From Pseudonocardia sp. ICBG1293 (GTDB taxonomy: Bacteria; Actinomycetota; Actinomycetes; Mycobacteriales; Pseudonocardiaceae): a DNA stretch of 64,000 nucleotides. This document shows positions 51,096 through 59,447 of this stretch, piece by piece. How positions within the stretch are numbered: the first letter of the stretch is position 1; each line of letters begins with the position of its first letter. A program made the translations under genes and the position numbers. The stretch covers positions 496,001 to 560,000 of the forward strand of contig NZ_JAHLEL010000051.1 of the NCBI RefSeq assembly GCF_020131355.1. The letters run 5' to 3'. Below the pieces are notes generated by a model. The model had not been told where the DNA came from. It ran no database searches and saw nothing but the letters and a program-made list of their open reading frames with translations.

Positions 51096-52022
51096 GTGGA
51101 CATCTCACTCGCCGGGAAGGTGGCCCTGGTCACCGGAGCCGGTCCGAACATCGGCGGCGGGATCGGCCTGGCGCTGGCGCGCTACGGCGCGACCGTGGCC
51201 TGCAACGACATCGACCCGGACGCGGCGGCCGCCGCCGTCGAGCGGATCGAGCGCAACGGTGGCCGGGCCATCGCGGTCCCCGGTGACGTGACCGACGAGG
51301 ACCAGGTGGCGGGCTACGTCGACCGGGTCGTCGGCGAGCTGGGCGGGATCGACATCCTGGTCAACAACGCCGCCCTGCTCGGCGGCAAGGGGGTGCTCGA
51401 CGAGAGCGCCGAGTTCTTCGACCGTGCCGTGCGGGTCGCCGGGCTGGGCAGCTTCCTCAACACCCGGGCGGTCGGGCGGCACATGGCCGAGCGCGGTACC
51501 CGTGGCTCGATCGTGCTGGTCTCGTCGTCGAACGGCTGGTCCGGCTCGGCCGGGGTGATCGCCTACGCCTTCCACAAGGGCGGGGTGAACAACTTCGTGC
51601 GGGCCGCGGCGATGGACCTCGCCCCCTACGGGATCCGGGTCAACTCCTTCACCCCGACCGCGCCGACCCCGGACAACCCGGCCCTGACCGGACCGGACGG
51701 GAAGTCGGTCATGGACCGGCCGCGGAACGGGATCGGCGGCGGCACCGGCGACGAGCCGTGGCGTCGGCCCGCCCGCTGGAGCGGCGACCGGGTGCCCATG
51801 GTGCCGATGGGCACCACCGGCACCCCGACCGACATCGGGCACTGCGTGGCCTGGATGTGCTCGGACCAGGCCCGGCTGATCACCGGTCAGGACTTCGTCG
51901 TCGACGGCGGGGCCCGGGCGAAGAACTTCGCCTACGTCCCGGCGGCGGCCGGTGACCTCGCCGGACCGGTCCCGCTGGTCGGTCTGGACGTGACCGGCGA
52001 GCTCGACCGGGAGACGGTGTGA
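51096..52022 (+). CDS. SDR-family oxidoreductase
   Basis: 308 residues. Cofactor site TGAGPNIGGG (about 12-21), NNAAL (about 92), catalytic Ser in LVSSSNGWSG and Tyr-x3-Lys in IAYAFHKGG. It has an insertion of about 40 residues (VMDRPRNGIGGGTGDEPWRR...) before the C-terminal TGTPTDIGHCVAWMCSDQARLITGQDFVVDGG. Start GTG 51096 behind AGGAG. It is embedded between transporter genes, so it probably acts on the imported substrate. Confidence 0.88.
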   Translation: MDISLAGKVALVTGAGPNIGGGIGLALARYGATVACNDIDPDAAAAAVERIERNGGRAIAVPGDVTDEDQVAGYVDRVVGELGGIDILVNNAALLGGKGVLDESAEFFDRAVRVAGLGSFLNTRAVGRHMAERGTRGSIVLVSSSNGWSGSAGVIAYAFHKGGVNNFVRAAAMDLAPYGIRVNSFTPTAPTPDNPALTGPDGKSVMDRPRNGIGGGTGDEPWRRPARWSGDRVPMVPMGTTGTPTDIGHCVAWMCSDQARLITGQDFVVDGGARAKNFAYVPAAAGDLAGPVPLVGLDVTGELDRETV

Positions 52023-53605
52023 GACCGGGTCGCGCCGCGGCGCTGCTGCTGGCCGCGGCGCTGGTGCTGTCGTCCTGCGGGGCCGGTGGCGGTGGCGGCA
52101 ACGACGAGCCGGTCGGGGACCCGCGTCCCGGCGGCTCGCTGGTGTGGCAGCTGCCGGCCGAGGTGTCCACCGACCTGAACCCGCTGGAGAGCTCCGACCC
52201 GAGCGCCACCGGGCTGATCTCCGGCTCGGTCTACGGGAAGCTGCTCGACTGGCGCACCGGCCCCGACGTCACGGAGATGGAGCTGGAGGGCGACCTGGCC
52301 GAGTCGTGGGAGGTCTCCGAGGACGGTCTGACCTACACCTTCCACCTGCGCCGGGACGTCACCTGGCACGACGTCGAGCCGGTGAACGGCCGGCCCTTCG
52401 TCGCCGACGACGTCGTCGCGACGATCACCGCGATGAAGGAGCGCGGCCTGCAGGCCTACATGCTCGAGGCGGTGCGGACCGTGCAGGCGCCGGACGAGCA
52501 CACCGTCGTCCTGACCCTGGACCGGCCCTTCGCCCCGCTGCTGGAGTACGTGGCCTACCACACCTTCCTGATGGTTCCCCGGGAAGGGATCGAGGGGCGC
52601 TACGACCTGGACACGGTGGCGATCGGCACCGGGCCGTTCCTGCTCGCCGAGCACACCCCGGACGTCGAGTGGGTGCTCCGGCGCAATCCCGACTACCACG
52701 TTCCCGATCGCCCGTACCTCGACGAGGTCCGGCGACCGGTCATCAACGACACGGCGGCGACCACCGCGGCCCTGCGGAGCGGCCGCCTCGACGTGGGCAC
52801 CACCAGCGACGTCACCGTGGCGGACGAGTTCCGCGACGGCGACCACACCGTGACCGAGACGCCCGGCGCGCCGGTGAGCTTCTACCTCAACCCGCGCGTG
52901 GAGCCGTTCGACGACGTCCGGGTACGCCGCGCGGTGTCCCTCGCGATCGACTGGGAGGGCATGGGGGAGACCGTCCGCGGCTCGTTCAACCTCACCTCCA
53001 TCCTGCGTCCCGACGTCTCCGACGCAGCACTGTCCGAGGACGAGGTCCGCGAGATCCGCCCGTTCGACCCCGAGCAGGCCCGCCGGCTCCTCGCCGAGGC
53101 CGGTCTCCCTGACGGCTTCACGACCACGCTGCTCGTCCAGCGGGTCGACGACGAGGACGTGCGCGAGGCCCAGTGGATGCAGGCCGACCTGGCCGAGGTC
53201 GGGATCGACGTCACGATCGAGACCGTCGACCCCGGGACCGGGATCGAACGCCGGCGCACCCACGAGTTCGCCATGACGAAGGCACTCCGGACCGTGCACC
53301 TGCCCGACCAGACCTGGCGCGACTTCATGCCCGGCTACATCGAGAACTACGCGCTCGTCGACGACCCGGAACTCGTCGAGGGCTACGCCCGGACCCGGAC
53401 CACCACCGACGACGCCGAGCGGCGCGAGCTGCACCGCGCCATGCAGAGGCGGATGGAGACCGAGATCGTGCAGGGCCTGTTCCCGATCCAGAAGTTCGAC
53501 TACACGATCTTCTCCTCGCGGACCCGGGACCTGTTCCCGGTGCCGATCCACCAGGGCCGCCGGCTCGCCGACGTGTGGCTCAGCGACCAGCCTGCGTCGC
53601 CGTGA
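52019..53605 (+). CDS. ABC importer substrate-binding lipoprotein (DppA/OppA type)
   Basis: 528 residues. Signal peptide with lipobox LVLSSC (Cys20), then a Gly linker (GAGGGGGND) and the SBP_bac_5 fold: LVWQLPAEVSTDLNPLESSD, LAESWEVSEDGLTYTFHLRRDVTWHD, RVRRAVSLAIDWEGMGETVRG. It captures the substrate outside for the DppBCDF complex encoded in the same island. The family binds peptides but also nickel, glycosides and other small molecules, so a peptide substrate is not certain. It overlaps the thioredoxin reductase gene by 4 nt. Confidence 0.92.
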   Translation: MRPGRAAALLLAAALVLSSCGAGGGGGNDEPVGDPRPGGSLVWQLPAEVSTDLNPLESSDPSATGLISGSVYGKLLDWRTGPDVTEMELEGDLAESWEVSEDGLTYTFHLRRDVTWHDVEPVNGRPFVADDVVATITAMKERGLQAYMLEAVRTVQAPDEHTVVLTLDRPFAPLLEYVAYHTFLMVPREGIEGRYDLDTVAIGTGPFLLAEHTPDVEWVLRRNPDYHVPDRPYLDEVRRPVINDTAATTAALRSGRLDVGTTSDVTVADEFRDGDHTVTETPGAPVSFYLNPRVEPFDDVRVRRAVSLAIDWEGMGETVRGSFNLTSILRPDVSDAALSEDEVREIRPFDPEQARRLLAEAGLPDGFTTTLLVQRVDDEDVREAQWMQADLAEVGIDVTIETVDPGTGIERRRTHEFAMTKALRTVHLPDQTWRDFMPGYIENYALVDDPELVEGYARTRTTTDDAERRELHRAMQRRMETEIVQGLFPIQKFDYTIFSSRTRDLFPVPIHQGRRLADVWLSDQPASP

Positions 53606-54552
53606 GCGTCGGGGTACACGATCTCGTCGTCGTCGGGTCCGGCCCGGCCGGGTACACCGCGGCGGTCTACGCCGCCCGGGCCCGGCTGGCCCCGCTGGTG
53701 TTCGAGGGCTCCAGTCACGGCGGCGCCCTGATGACCACCACCGACGTGGAGAACTACCCCGGCTTCCCCGACGGCGTCGACGGGCCCGGCCTGATGGGGC
53801 GGATGCGGGCGCAGGCCGAGCGCTTCGGCGCCGATCTGCGGCCCCGCGACGTCGGGGAGATCCGGCTGGACGGCCCGGTCAAGGAGATCGTGACCGACGG
53901 CGAGGTGCACCGGGCCCGTGCGGTGGTGCTCGCGATGGGCGCCGCGCCGCGCTACCTCGGTGTGCCGGGGGAGCAGGAGCTGCTCGGGCGGGGGGTCTCG
54001 TCCTGCGCGACCTGCGACGGGTTCTTCTTCCGGGACCGGGACGTCGCCGTCGTCGGTGGCGGGGACTCCGCGATGGAGGAGGCGCACTTTCTCACCCGGT
54101 TCGCCCGCAGCGTCACGGTCGTGCACCGCCGGGACACCTTCCGGGCGTCGCGGATCATGCTGGAGCGGGCACGGGCGAATCCCGCGATCCGTTGGGCGAC
54201 CCGTCGCGAGGTCGTCGCGGTGACCGGCGACGGCGCGGTCGGCGGGCTGCGCCTGCGCGACGTCCGGGACGGCGCGGAGTCCGGGCTGGACGTCGCCGGG
54301 GTGTTCGTCGCGATCGGCCACGACCCGCGCAGCGGGCTGGTCGCCGACCGGCTCGACCTGGACCCCGACGGCTACGTCCGCACGCTCGACGGGACCACCC
54401 GGACCGCCGTCGACGGGGTGTTCGCCTGCGGTGACCTGGTGGACCGGTACTACCGGCAGGCGGTCACCGCCGCCGGGTCGGGCTGCGCCGCGGCGATCGA
54501 CGCCGAGCGCTGGCTGGCCGGGGCCCGCGTGGACCGTCCTTCCACGACGTGA
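53602..54552 (+). CDS. thioredoxin reductase
   Basis: A 316-residue FAD/NADPH disulfide reductase. FAD loop VVGSGPAGYTAAVYAARA (about 10-27), redox pair Cys135-Ala-Thr-Cys138 in VSSCATCDGFFF, NADPH loop VVGGGDSAMEEAHFL, C-terminal DGVFACGDLVDRYYRQAVTAAGSG. Full length with intact centre, so active. Its place at the end of a substrate-uptake operon in the UGSC island, without a thioredoxin beside it, suggests it reduces a thiol partner of the UGSC enzyme. It is not the usual trxB-trxA housekeeping pair. Confidence 0.93.
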   Translation: MSVGVHDLVVVGSGPAGYTAAVYAARARLAPLVFEGSSHGGALMTTTDVENYPGFPDGVDGPGLMGRMRAQAERFGADLRPRDVGEIRLDGPVKEIVTDGEVHRARAVVLAMGAAPRYLGVPGEQELLGRGVSSCATCDGFFFRDRDVAVVGGGDSAMEEAHFLTRFARSVTVVHRRDTFRASRIMLERARANPAIRWATRREVVAVTGDGAVGGLRLRDVRDGAESGLDVAGVFVAIGHDPRSGLVADRLDLDPDGYVRTLDGTTRTAVDGVFACGDLVDRYYRQAVTAAGSGCAAAIDAERWLAGARVDRPSTT

Positions 54553-54556
54553 AAGC
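54538..54556 (+). promoter_or_regulatory. weaker copy of the 19-bp palindrome
   Basis: CCTTCCACG-A-CGTGAAAGC matches 14 of 19 bases of the palindrome at 45212 and is a near dyad (CTTCCACG/CGTGAAAG). It overlaps the thioredoxin reductase stop, about 130 nt before the alcohol dehydrogenase. The GGTCTGGTG and TTCCTAGC elements are absent, so it is less certain. Confidence 0.35.
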
Positions 54557-54582
54557 GCCCTCCCGGCACCCGCCGGGAGGGC
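54557..54582. terminator. intrinsic-type hairpin after the transporter operon
   Basis: A perfect 11-bp stem, GCCCTCCCGGC with GCCGGGAGGGC, and an ACCC loop, 4 nt after the thioredoxin reductase stop. Confidence 0.78.
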
Positions 54583-54683
54583 GGCATCGTGAGGGCACGA
54601 GCCGGTGACCCGGCCCACATTCCCTTCCGGGCCCCGGACCTCCGCCGAGGCGGCCGTATCCGTTCCCACACACAGGAGCCGAC

Positions 54684-55793
54684 ATGGGCATGACGACCCG
54701 AGCCGCGATCTGCCGCACACCGGGGACGCCGTGGGAGATCACCGACGTGGAGCTGGACGACCCGCGCGCCAACGAGGTCCGCATCCGGTTCCACGCCGCG
54801 GGGCTCTGCCACTCCGACGACCACATCCAGAAGGGCGACGCGCGGATGCGGATGCCCGTCGTCGGCGGGCACGAGGGCGCCGGGGTGGTCGAGGCGATCG
54901 GTCCCGGTGTCACCCGGGTGCAGGTCGGGGACCACGTCGTGTGCTCCTTCATACCGGCCTGCGGCTCCTGCCGGTACTGCTCCACCGCCCGGCAGAACCT
55001 GTGCGACGCCGGGAAGAACGCCGCCACCGGTAAGTTCCCGGACGGGACCTTCCGGTTCCACCTCGACGGCGAGGACCTCGGCGGGCTCTGCGTGCTCGGC
55101 ACGTTCTCCCAGTACGCGGTGGTCTCCGAGTTCTCCTGCATCCCGATCGCCGACGACATCCCGTTCGACGTCGCCTCCCTGGTCGGCTGCGGCGTACCGA
55201 CCGGCTGGGGCTCGGCGGTGCACGCCGCCGGGGTCCGTGCCGGGCAGACCGTCGTCGTCTACGGCTGCGGCGGGGTCGGGGCCAACGCGGTGCAGGGCGC
55301 CCGGCTCGCCGGTGCCCGCAATGTGGTGGTGGTCGACCCGGTGGCGTTCAAGCGCGACATGGCGAAGGTCTTCGGGGCCACCCACACCTTCGCCGACGCG
55401 CAGAGCGCGCACGAGTTCGTCGTCGAGACCACCTGGGGCGAGCTCGCCGACCACGCGATCATCACCGTCGGTGTGCTGCACGACGAGGTGATCGCCCGCG
55501 CGCTGGCGGTCACCGGGAAGTCCGGCCAGGTCACCGTCACCGCGGTCGGTAACGGCTCGGTCCGGGCGCCGTCCGGGATGCTGATCGGCTACCAGCGCCG
55601 GGTGCAGGGCGCGATCTTCGGCGCCTGCAATCCGCTGCACGACGTGCCCCGACTGCTCGACCTCTACCGCTCCGGCGACCTCAAGCTGGACGAGCTGATC
55701 ACCAGGCGGTACCGCCTGGAGGAGGTCAACCAGGGCTACGCGGACATGGCGGACGGCCGGAACGTCCGCGGCGTGATCGTCCACGAGCACTGA
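54684..55793 (+). CDS. NDMA-dependent zinc alcohol dehydrogenase (copy 1)
   Basis: A 369-residue nicotinoprotein alcohol dehydrogenase: catalytic zinc site CHSDDH and GGHEGAG, structural zinc Cys cluster CGSCRYCSTARQNLC, GVPTGWGSAVHAAGV, Rossmann loop YGCGGVGANAVQGARLAGA and FGATHTFADA. The family (TIGR03989, Rxyl_3153-like) keeps its NAD bound and passes electrons to mycofactocin in vivo or to nitrosodimethylaniline in vitro. No mft genes are in the window. It oxidises a primary alcohol, and the aldehyde dehydrogenase follows after 10 nt. Start ATG 54684 behind AGGAG. Confidence 0.92.
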   Translation: MGMTTRAAICRTPGTPWEITDVELDDPRANEVRIRFHAAGLCHSDDHIQKGDARMRMPVVGGHEGAGVVEAIGPGVTRVQVGDHVVCSFIPACGSCRYCSTARQNLCDAGKNAATGKFPDGTFRFHLDGEDLGGLCVLGTFSQYAVVSEFSCIPIADDIPFDVASLVGCGVPTGWGSAVHAAGVRAGQTVVVYGCGGVGANAVQGARLAGARNVVVVDPVAFKRDMAKVFGATHTFADAQSAHEFVVETTWGELADHAIITVGVLHDEVIARALAVTGKSGQVTVTAVGNGSVRAPSGMLIGYQRRVQGAIFGACNPLHDVPRLLDLYRSGDLKLDELITRRYRLEEVNQGYADMADGRNVRGVIVHEH

Positions 55794-55803
55794 GGCGGCG
55801 ACG

Positions 55804-57282
55804 ATGACGACCGACACGACGGCCGGCACGGACACCGATACCGGCGCCGGACCGACCGCCGGGGCCACCCACCTGATCGGCGACGCCTGGGTGCCCGCCG
55901 CGGACGGCCGCACGATCGACGTGCTCGACCCCTCCACCGGCGAGGTCGTCGGCCGGGTGCCGCGCGGCACCGCCACCGACGTCGACGCCGCCGTCGCGGC
56001 CGCCCGGGAGGCGTTCCCGGCCTGGCGCGACACCAGTGCCACCGAGCGCGGGCGGCTGCTGCTGCGCTGGGCCGAGCTGGTCGAGCGGCACGCCGACGAG
56101 CTGGACCGGCTGGAGTCCCGTGAGGTGGGGCGGCCGCACTGGGGCCCGCCGCCGATGGCTCGGATGCTCACCTTCCTGGCCGGGCAGGCCGACAAGGTCC
56201 AGGGGCTCTCGCTACCCACCCACACCCCGGACGTCCTCGGTCTCACCCTGCGCGAGCCCTACGGCGTCGTCGCCTCGATCATCCCGTGGAACGCCCCGGG
56301 CCCGATGTTCGCCAACGACACCGGCGCTGCGATCGCCGCGGGCAACACCGTGGTCGTCAAACCGGCCGAGGACGCCCCGCTGACCCCGCTCGCGCTGGCC
56401 CGGCTCGCCCGCGAGGCCGGGATCCCGCCGGGGGTGGTCAACGTCGTCACCGGCTACGGCCACGAGGCCGGCGCCGCCCTTCCCGCGCACCCCGACGTCG
56501 CCCGGGTCGGTTTCACCGGCTCCCCGGAGACCGGGTCCGCGGTGATGGCGACCTGCGCACGACGGCTGGTACCGCTGCACCTGGAGCTGGGCGGCAAGTC
56601 CCCGCAGGTGGTGTTCCCGGACGCCGACCTGGACCGGGCGATCCCGGCGATCGTCGCGGGCATCACGCTGAACACCGGCCAGATCTGCGCCGCCGGGTCC
56701 CGGGTCGTGGTGGACCGGTCGATCCGCGCCGAGGTGGTGGAACGGCTCGCCGCCGAGATGGCGGCGGTCAGCGTCGGCCCCTGGCACGCACGGGCCCGGA
56801 TGGGGCCGCTGATCAACGCCCGGCAGCGGGACCGGGTGCTCGGCTACGTCCGCGCCGGACGCGAGGAGGGCGCTCGGCTGGTGACCGGCGGCGGCACGCC
56901 GCCCGGGAGCGGACTGGACCGCGGGTTCTTCGTCGAACCGATGCTGTTCGACGACGTCGACCCCGGCATGACGATCGCCCGCGAGGAGATCTTCGGCCCG
57001 GTGCTGTCGGTGCTCGCGGTGGACGACGAGGCCGAGGCCCTCGACGTCGCGAACGGCACCGACTACGGGCTGGTCGCGTCGGTCTGGACCCGCGACGTCG
57101 GCCGTGCCGTGCGGATGTCGCGCGGGCTGGCCGCCGGGCAGGTCGCGGTGAACGCCGCGCTCGGCGCCGGGGTGATCGGCGGGCCGTTCGGCGGCTACCG
57201 GCGCAGCGGCTTCGGCCGGACCATGGGCGCCGACGCCGTGCTGGAGCACACCCAGGTGAAGACGGTGTCGATCCGTGGCTGA
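55804..57282 (+). CDS. aldehyde dehydrogenase
   Basis: A 492-residue NAD(P)-dependent dehydrogenase, the next step after the alcohol dehydrogenase. Seen: PWNAPGPMFANDTGAAIAAGN, VKPAEDAPLTPLAL, FTGSPETGSAV, catalytic Glu in LHLELGGKSPQVVF and catalytic Cys in LNTGQICAAGSRV, then EEIFGPVLSVL and PFGGYRRSGFGR. The N-terminal 20 residues are Thr/Asp-rich. It overlaps the LLM gene by 8 nt. Confidence 0.93.
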   Translation: MTTDTTAGTDTDTGAGPTAGATHLIGDAWVPAADGRTIDVLDPSTGEVVGRVPRGTATDVDAAVAAAREAFPAWRDTSATERGRLLLRWAELVERHADELDRLESREVGRPHWGPPPMARMLTFLAGQADKVQGLSLPTHTPDVLGLTLREPYGVVASIIPWNAPGPMFANDTGAAIAAGNTVVVKPAEDAPLTPLALARLAREAGIPPGVVNVVTGYGHEAGAALPAHPDVARVGFTGSPETGSAVMATCARRLVPLHLELGGKSPQVVFPDADLDRAIPAIVAGITLNTGQICAAGSRVVVDRSIRAEVVERLAAEMAAVSVGPWHARARMGPLINARQRDRVLGYVRAGREEGARLVTGGGTPPGSGLDRGFFVEPMLFDDVDPGMTIAREEIFGPVLSVLAVDDEAEALDVANGTDYGLVASVWTRDVGRAVRMSRGLAAGQVAVNAALGAGVIGGPFGGYRRSGFGRTMGADAVLEHTQVKTVSIRG

Positions 57283-58249
57283 GCGGACGGCGGGCACCGG
57301 GGTGCGGCTGCGGGTGCTCATGGAACCCCGCCACGGCTGCCGCTACGACGAGATCCTCGCCCTCGCCCGGGCGACCGAGGCCGCCGGGTTCGACGCGTTC
57401 TTCCGCTCCGACCACCTGATGGGCGTCGACCCGCACGACCGCACGTACCGCCCCACCGACTGCTGGACCACGCTGGGCGGCCTGGCCCGCGACACCGGCC
57501 GGATCCGGCTCGGCGCCCTGGTCGGAGCCGCCACGTTCCGCGAGGCCGGCCTGCTCGCGACGATCGTCGCCTCCGTCGACGAGATGAGCGGCGGCCGGGT
57601 CGAGCTGGGACTGGGCACCGGCTGGTACGAGCGCGAGCACGCCGCGTTCGGGATCCCGTTCCCGCCGACCCGCGACCGGTTCGACCGGCTGGAGGAGCAG
57701 CTGACGATCGTCACCGGCCTGTGGCGGGCCGCCCGGGCCGGCACGTCGTTCTCCCACGACGGCCACCACCACCGGATCGCGGACAACCACACCCCGCCGC
57801 ACCCGGCGCAGGACCCGTACCCGCCGGTGATAGTCGGCGGGACCGGTCGGCGGCGCACCCCCGCGATCGCCGCCCGCTTCGCCGACGAGTTCAACGGCGC
57901 CCTCGGCGGCGACCTGGCCGAGCGCTACGCGGTGTTCGACCGGGCGTGCGAGGCGATCGGCCGGGACCCGGCGACCGCACGCCGGTCCGCGGTACTGCCG
58001 GTGGCCTGCGGCGCCGACCCGGCGCAGGTCGCCCGCCGCGGCGCGGTCATCGGGTCCGACCTCATGCGCGACAACGCCGCCATCGGGTCTCCGGACCACG
58101 TCACGGACCGGATCGGACGGCTGGCCGAGGCCGGTGCGGACACCGTCTACCTGCACGTCTACGACATCGCCGATCTCGACCACATCGCCCTGATCGGGGC
58201 GGAGGTGCTGCCGCACGTCGCGGCACGACCGGAGGGGGCCCCGCAGTGA
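57275..58249 (+). CDS. LLM-class F420-dependent oxidoreductase
   Basis: A 324-residue luciferase-like barrel: YDEILALARATEAAGFDAFFRSDHLMG (family N-terminus), RIRLGALVGAATFREAGLLA, SGGRVELGLGTGWYEREHAAFGIPFPP and PPVIVGGTGRRRTPAIAARFADEFN. This TIGR03560-like subgroup uses F420 rather than FMN. It could oxidise or hydroxylate an intermediate in the pathway; the substrate is unknown. Start GTG 57275; the second alcohol dehydrogenase starts in its stop. Confidence 0.9.
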   Translation: MAERTAGTGVRLRVLMEPRHGCRYDEILALARATEAAGFDAFFRSDHLMGVDPHDRTYRPTDCWTTLGGLARDTGRIRLGALVGAATFREAGLLATIVASVDEMSGGRVELGLGTGWYEREHAAFGIPFPPTRDRFDRLEEQLTIVTGLWRAARAGTSFSHDGHHHRIADNHTPPHPAQDPYPPVIVGGTGRRRTPAIAARFADEFNGALGGDLAERYAVFDRACEAIGRDPATARRSAVLPVACGADPAQVARRGAVIGSDLMRDNAAIGSPDHVTDRIGRLAEAGADTVYLHVYDIADLDHIALIGAEVLPHVAARPEGAPQ

Positions 58250-59421
58250 GCACAGCAGAGACGACGGCCGGACCGTCCACCGCCGACGCCGGTGTCATCA
58301 CCACCCGGGCGGCGGTGGCCCGCGGCCCGCACACCGGCTGGGAGCTGACCGACCTGCGGCTCGAACCGCCCCGCGCGCACGAGGTGCGGGTCCGGTTCCA
58401 CGCCGCCGGTCTGTGCCACTCCGACGACCACATCACCGCGGGCGACGCGCCCGTACGGTTCCCGGTCGTCGGCGGCCACGAGGGCGCCGGGATCGTCGAG
58501 TCGGTCGGCCCGGACGTGCGCCGGGTCCGCCCCGGCGACCGGATCGTCTGCTCCTACATCCCCGCCTGCGGCGCCTGCCGTCCCTGCTCGACCGGGCACC
58601 AGAACATGTGCGTGAAGGGCCTCAACGCGGGCACCGGGATGTTCCTCGACGGGTCGTTCCGGTTCCACCAGGGCACCGGCGACGAGCGCGTGGACTTCGG
58701 CGGCTTCTGCACGCTCGGCACGTTCTCGCAGTACGCGGTGGTATCGGAGTGGGCGTGCGTCCCGCTGCCCGAGGACATCCCGTTCGAGATCGGCGCGCTG
58801 GTCGGCTGCGGTGTCCCCACCGGCTGGGGCTCCGCGGTGTACGCCGCGGGCGTCCGGGCGGGGGAGACGGTGGTGATCTACGGCGCGGGCGGGGTCGGGT
58901 CGAACGCCGTGCAGGGCGCCCGCTACGCCGGCGCGAAGAACGTGGTCGTCGTCGATCCGGTTGCGTTCAAGCGCGAGTCCGCCGAGATGTTCGGGGCGAC
59001 GCACACCTTCGCCGACGCGGCGAGCGCACACGAGTTCGTCGTCGAGACCACCTGGGGCCAGCTCGCCGACCATGCGATCTGCACCCCCGGCGTCCTCACC
59101 CCGGAGATCGTGAACGACGCCGTCGCGGTCGTCGGCAAGGGCGGCAGGGTCACCGTGACCGCGGTCGGGCGGCTCGGGGAGAACACCGTCGACGTGCACG
59201 CCGGGATGATGATCAGCTACCAGCGCCAGATCCGTGGCGCGCTGTTCGGCGGCTGCAACCCCCTGTACGACATCCCCCGCCTGCTCGGCCTCTACCGGGC
59301 CGGCGACCTCAAGCTCGACGAGCTGATCACCCGCCGGTACCGGCTGGACGAGGTCGACCGGGGCTACGCCGACATGACCGCCGGCCGCACCATCCGCGGC
59401 GTGATCGTCCACGACGTCTGA
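58246..59421 (+). CDS. NDMA-dependent zinc alcohol dehydrogenase (copy 2)
   Basis: 391 residues, a close paralogue of the protein at 54684 with a 22-residue N-terminal extension. Zinc sites CHSDDH, GGHEGAG and CGACRPCSTGHQNMC; Rossmann loop YGAGGVGSNAVQGARYAGA; FGATHTFADA; a short insertion HQGTGDERVDFGG. The same family implies mycofactocin-linked alcohol oxidation. Having both copies in one operon suggests two alcohols, or a diol oxidised at both ends. GTG start overlaps the LLM stop. Confidence 0.92.
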   Translation: MSTAETTAGPSTADAGVITTRAAVARGPHTGWELTDLRLEPPRAHEVRVRFHAAGLCHSDDHITAGDAPVRFPVVGGHEGAGIVESVGPDVRRVRPGDRIVCSYIPACGACRPCSTGHQNMCVKGLNAGTGMFLDGSFRFHQGTGDERVDFGGFCTLGTFSQYAVVSEWACVPLPEDIPFEIGALVGCGVPTGWGSAVYAAGVRAGETVVIYGAGGVGSNAVQGARYAGAKNVVVVDPVAFKRESAEMFGATHTFADAASAHEFVVETTWGQLADHAICTPGVLTPEIVNDAVAVVGKGGRVTVTAVGRLGENTVDVHAGMMISYQRQIRGALFGGCNPLYDIPRLLGLYRAGDLKLDELITRRYRLDEVDRGYADMTAGRTIRGVIVHDV

Positions 59422-59447
59422 CGCCCGCCGCGATCCGAGGAGCCACC

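Noticed and set aside
46931..53605. Peptide transporter meaning the island degrades peptides
   Set aside because: The importer family carries many non-peptide substrates and the island has no peptidase, so peptide as substrate is not claimed.
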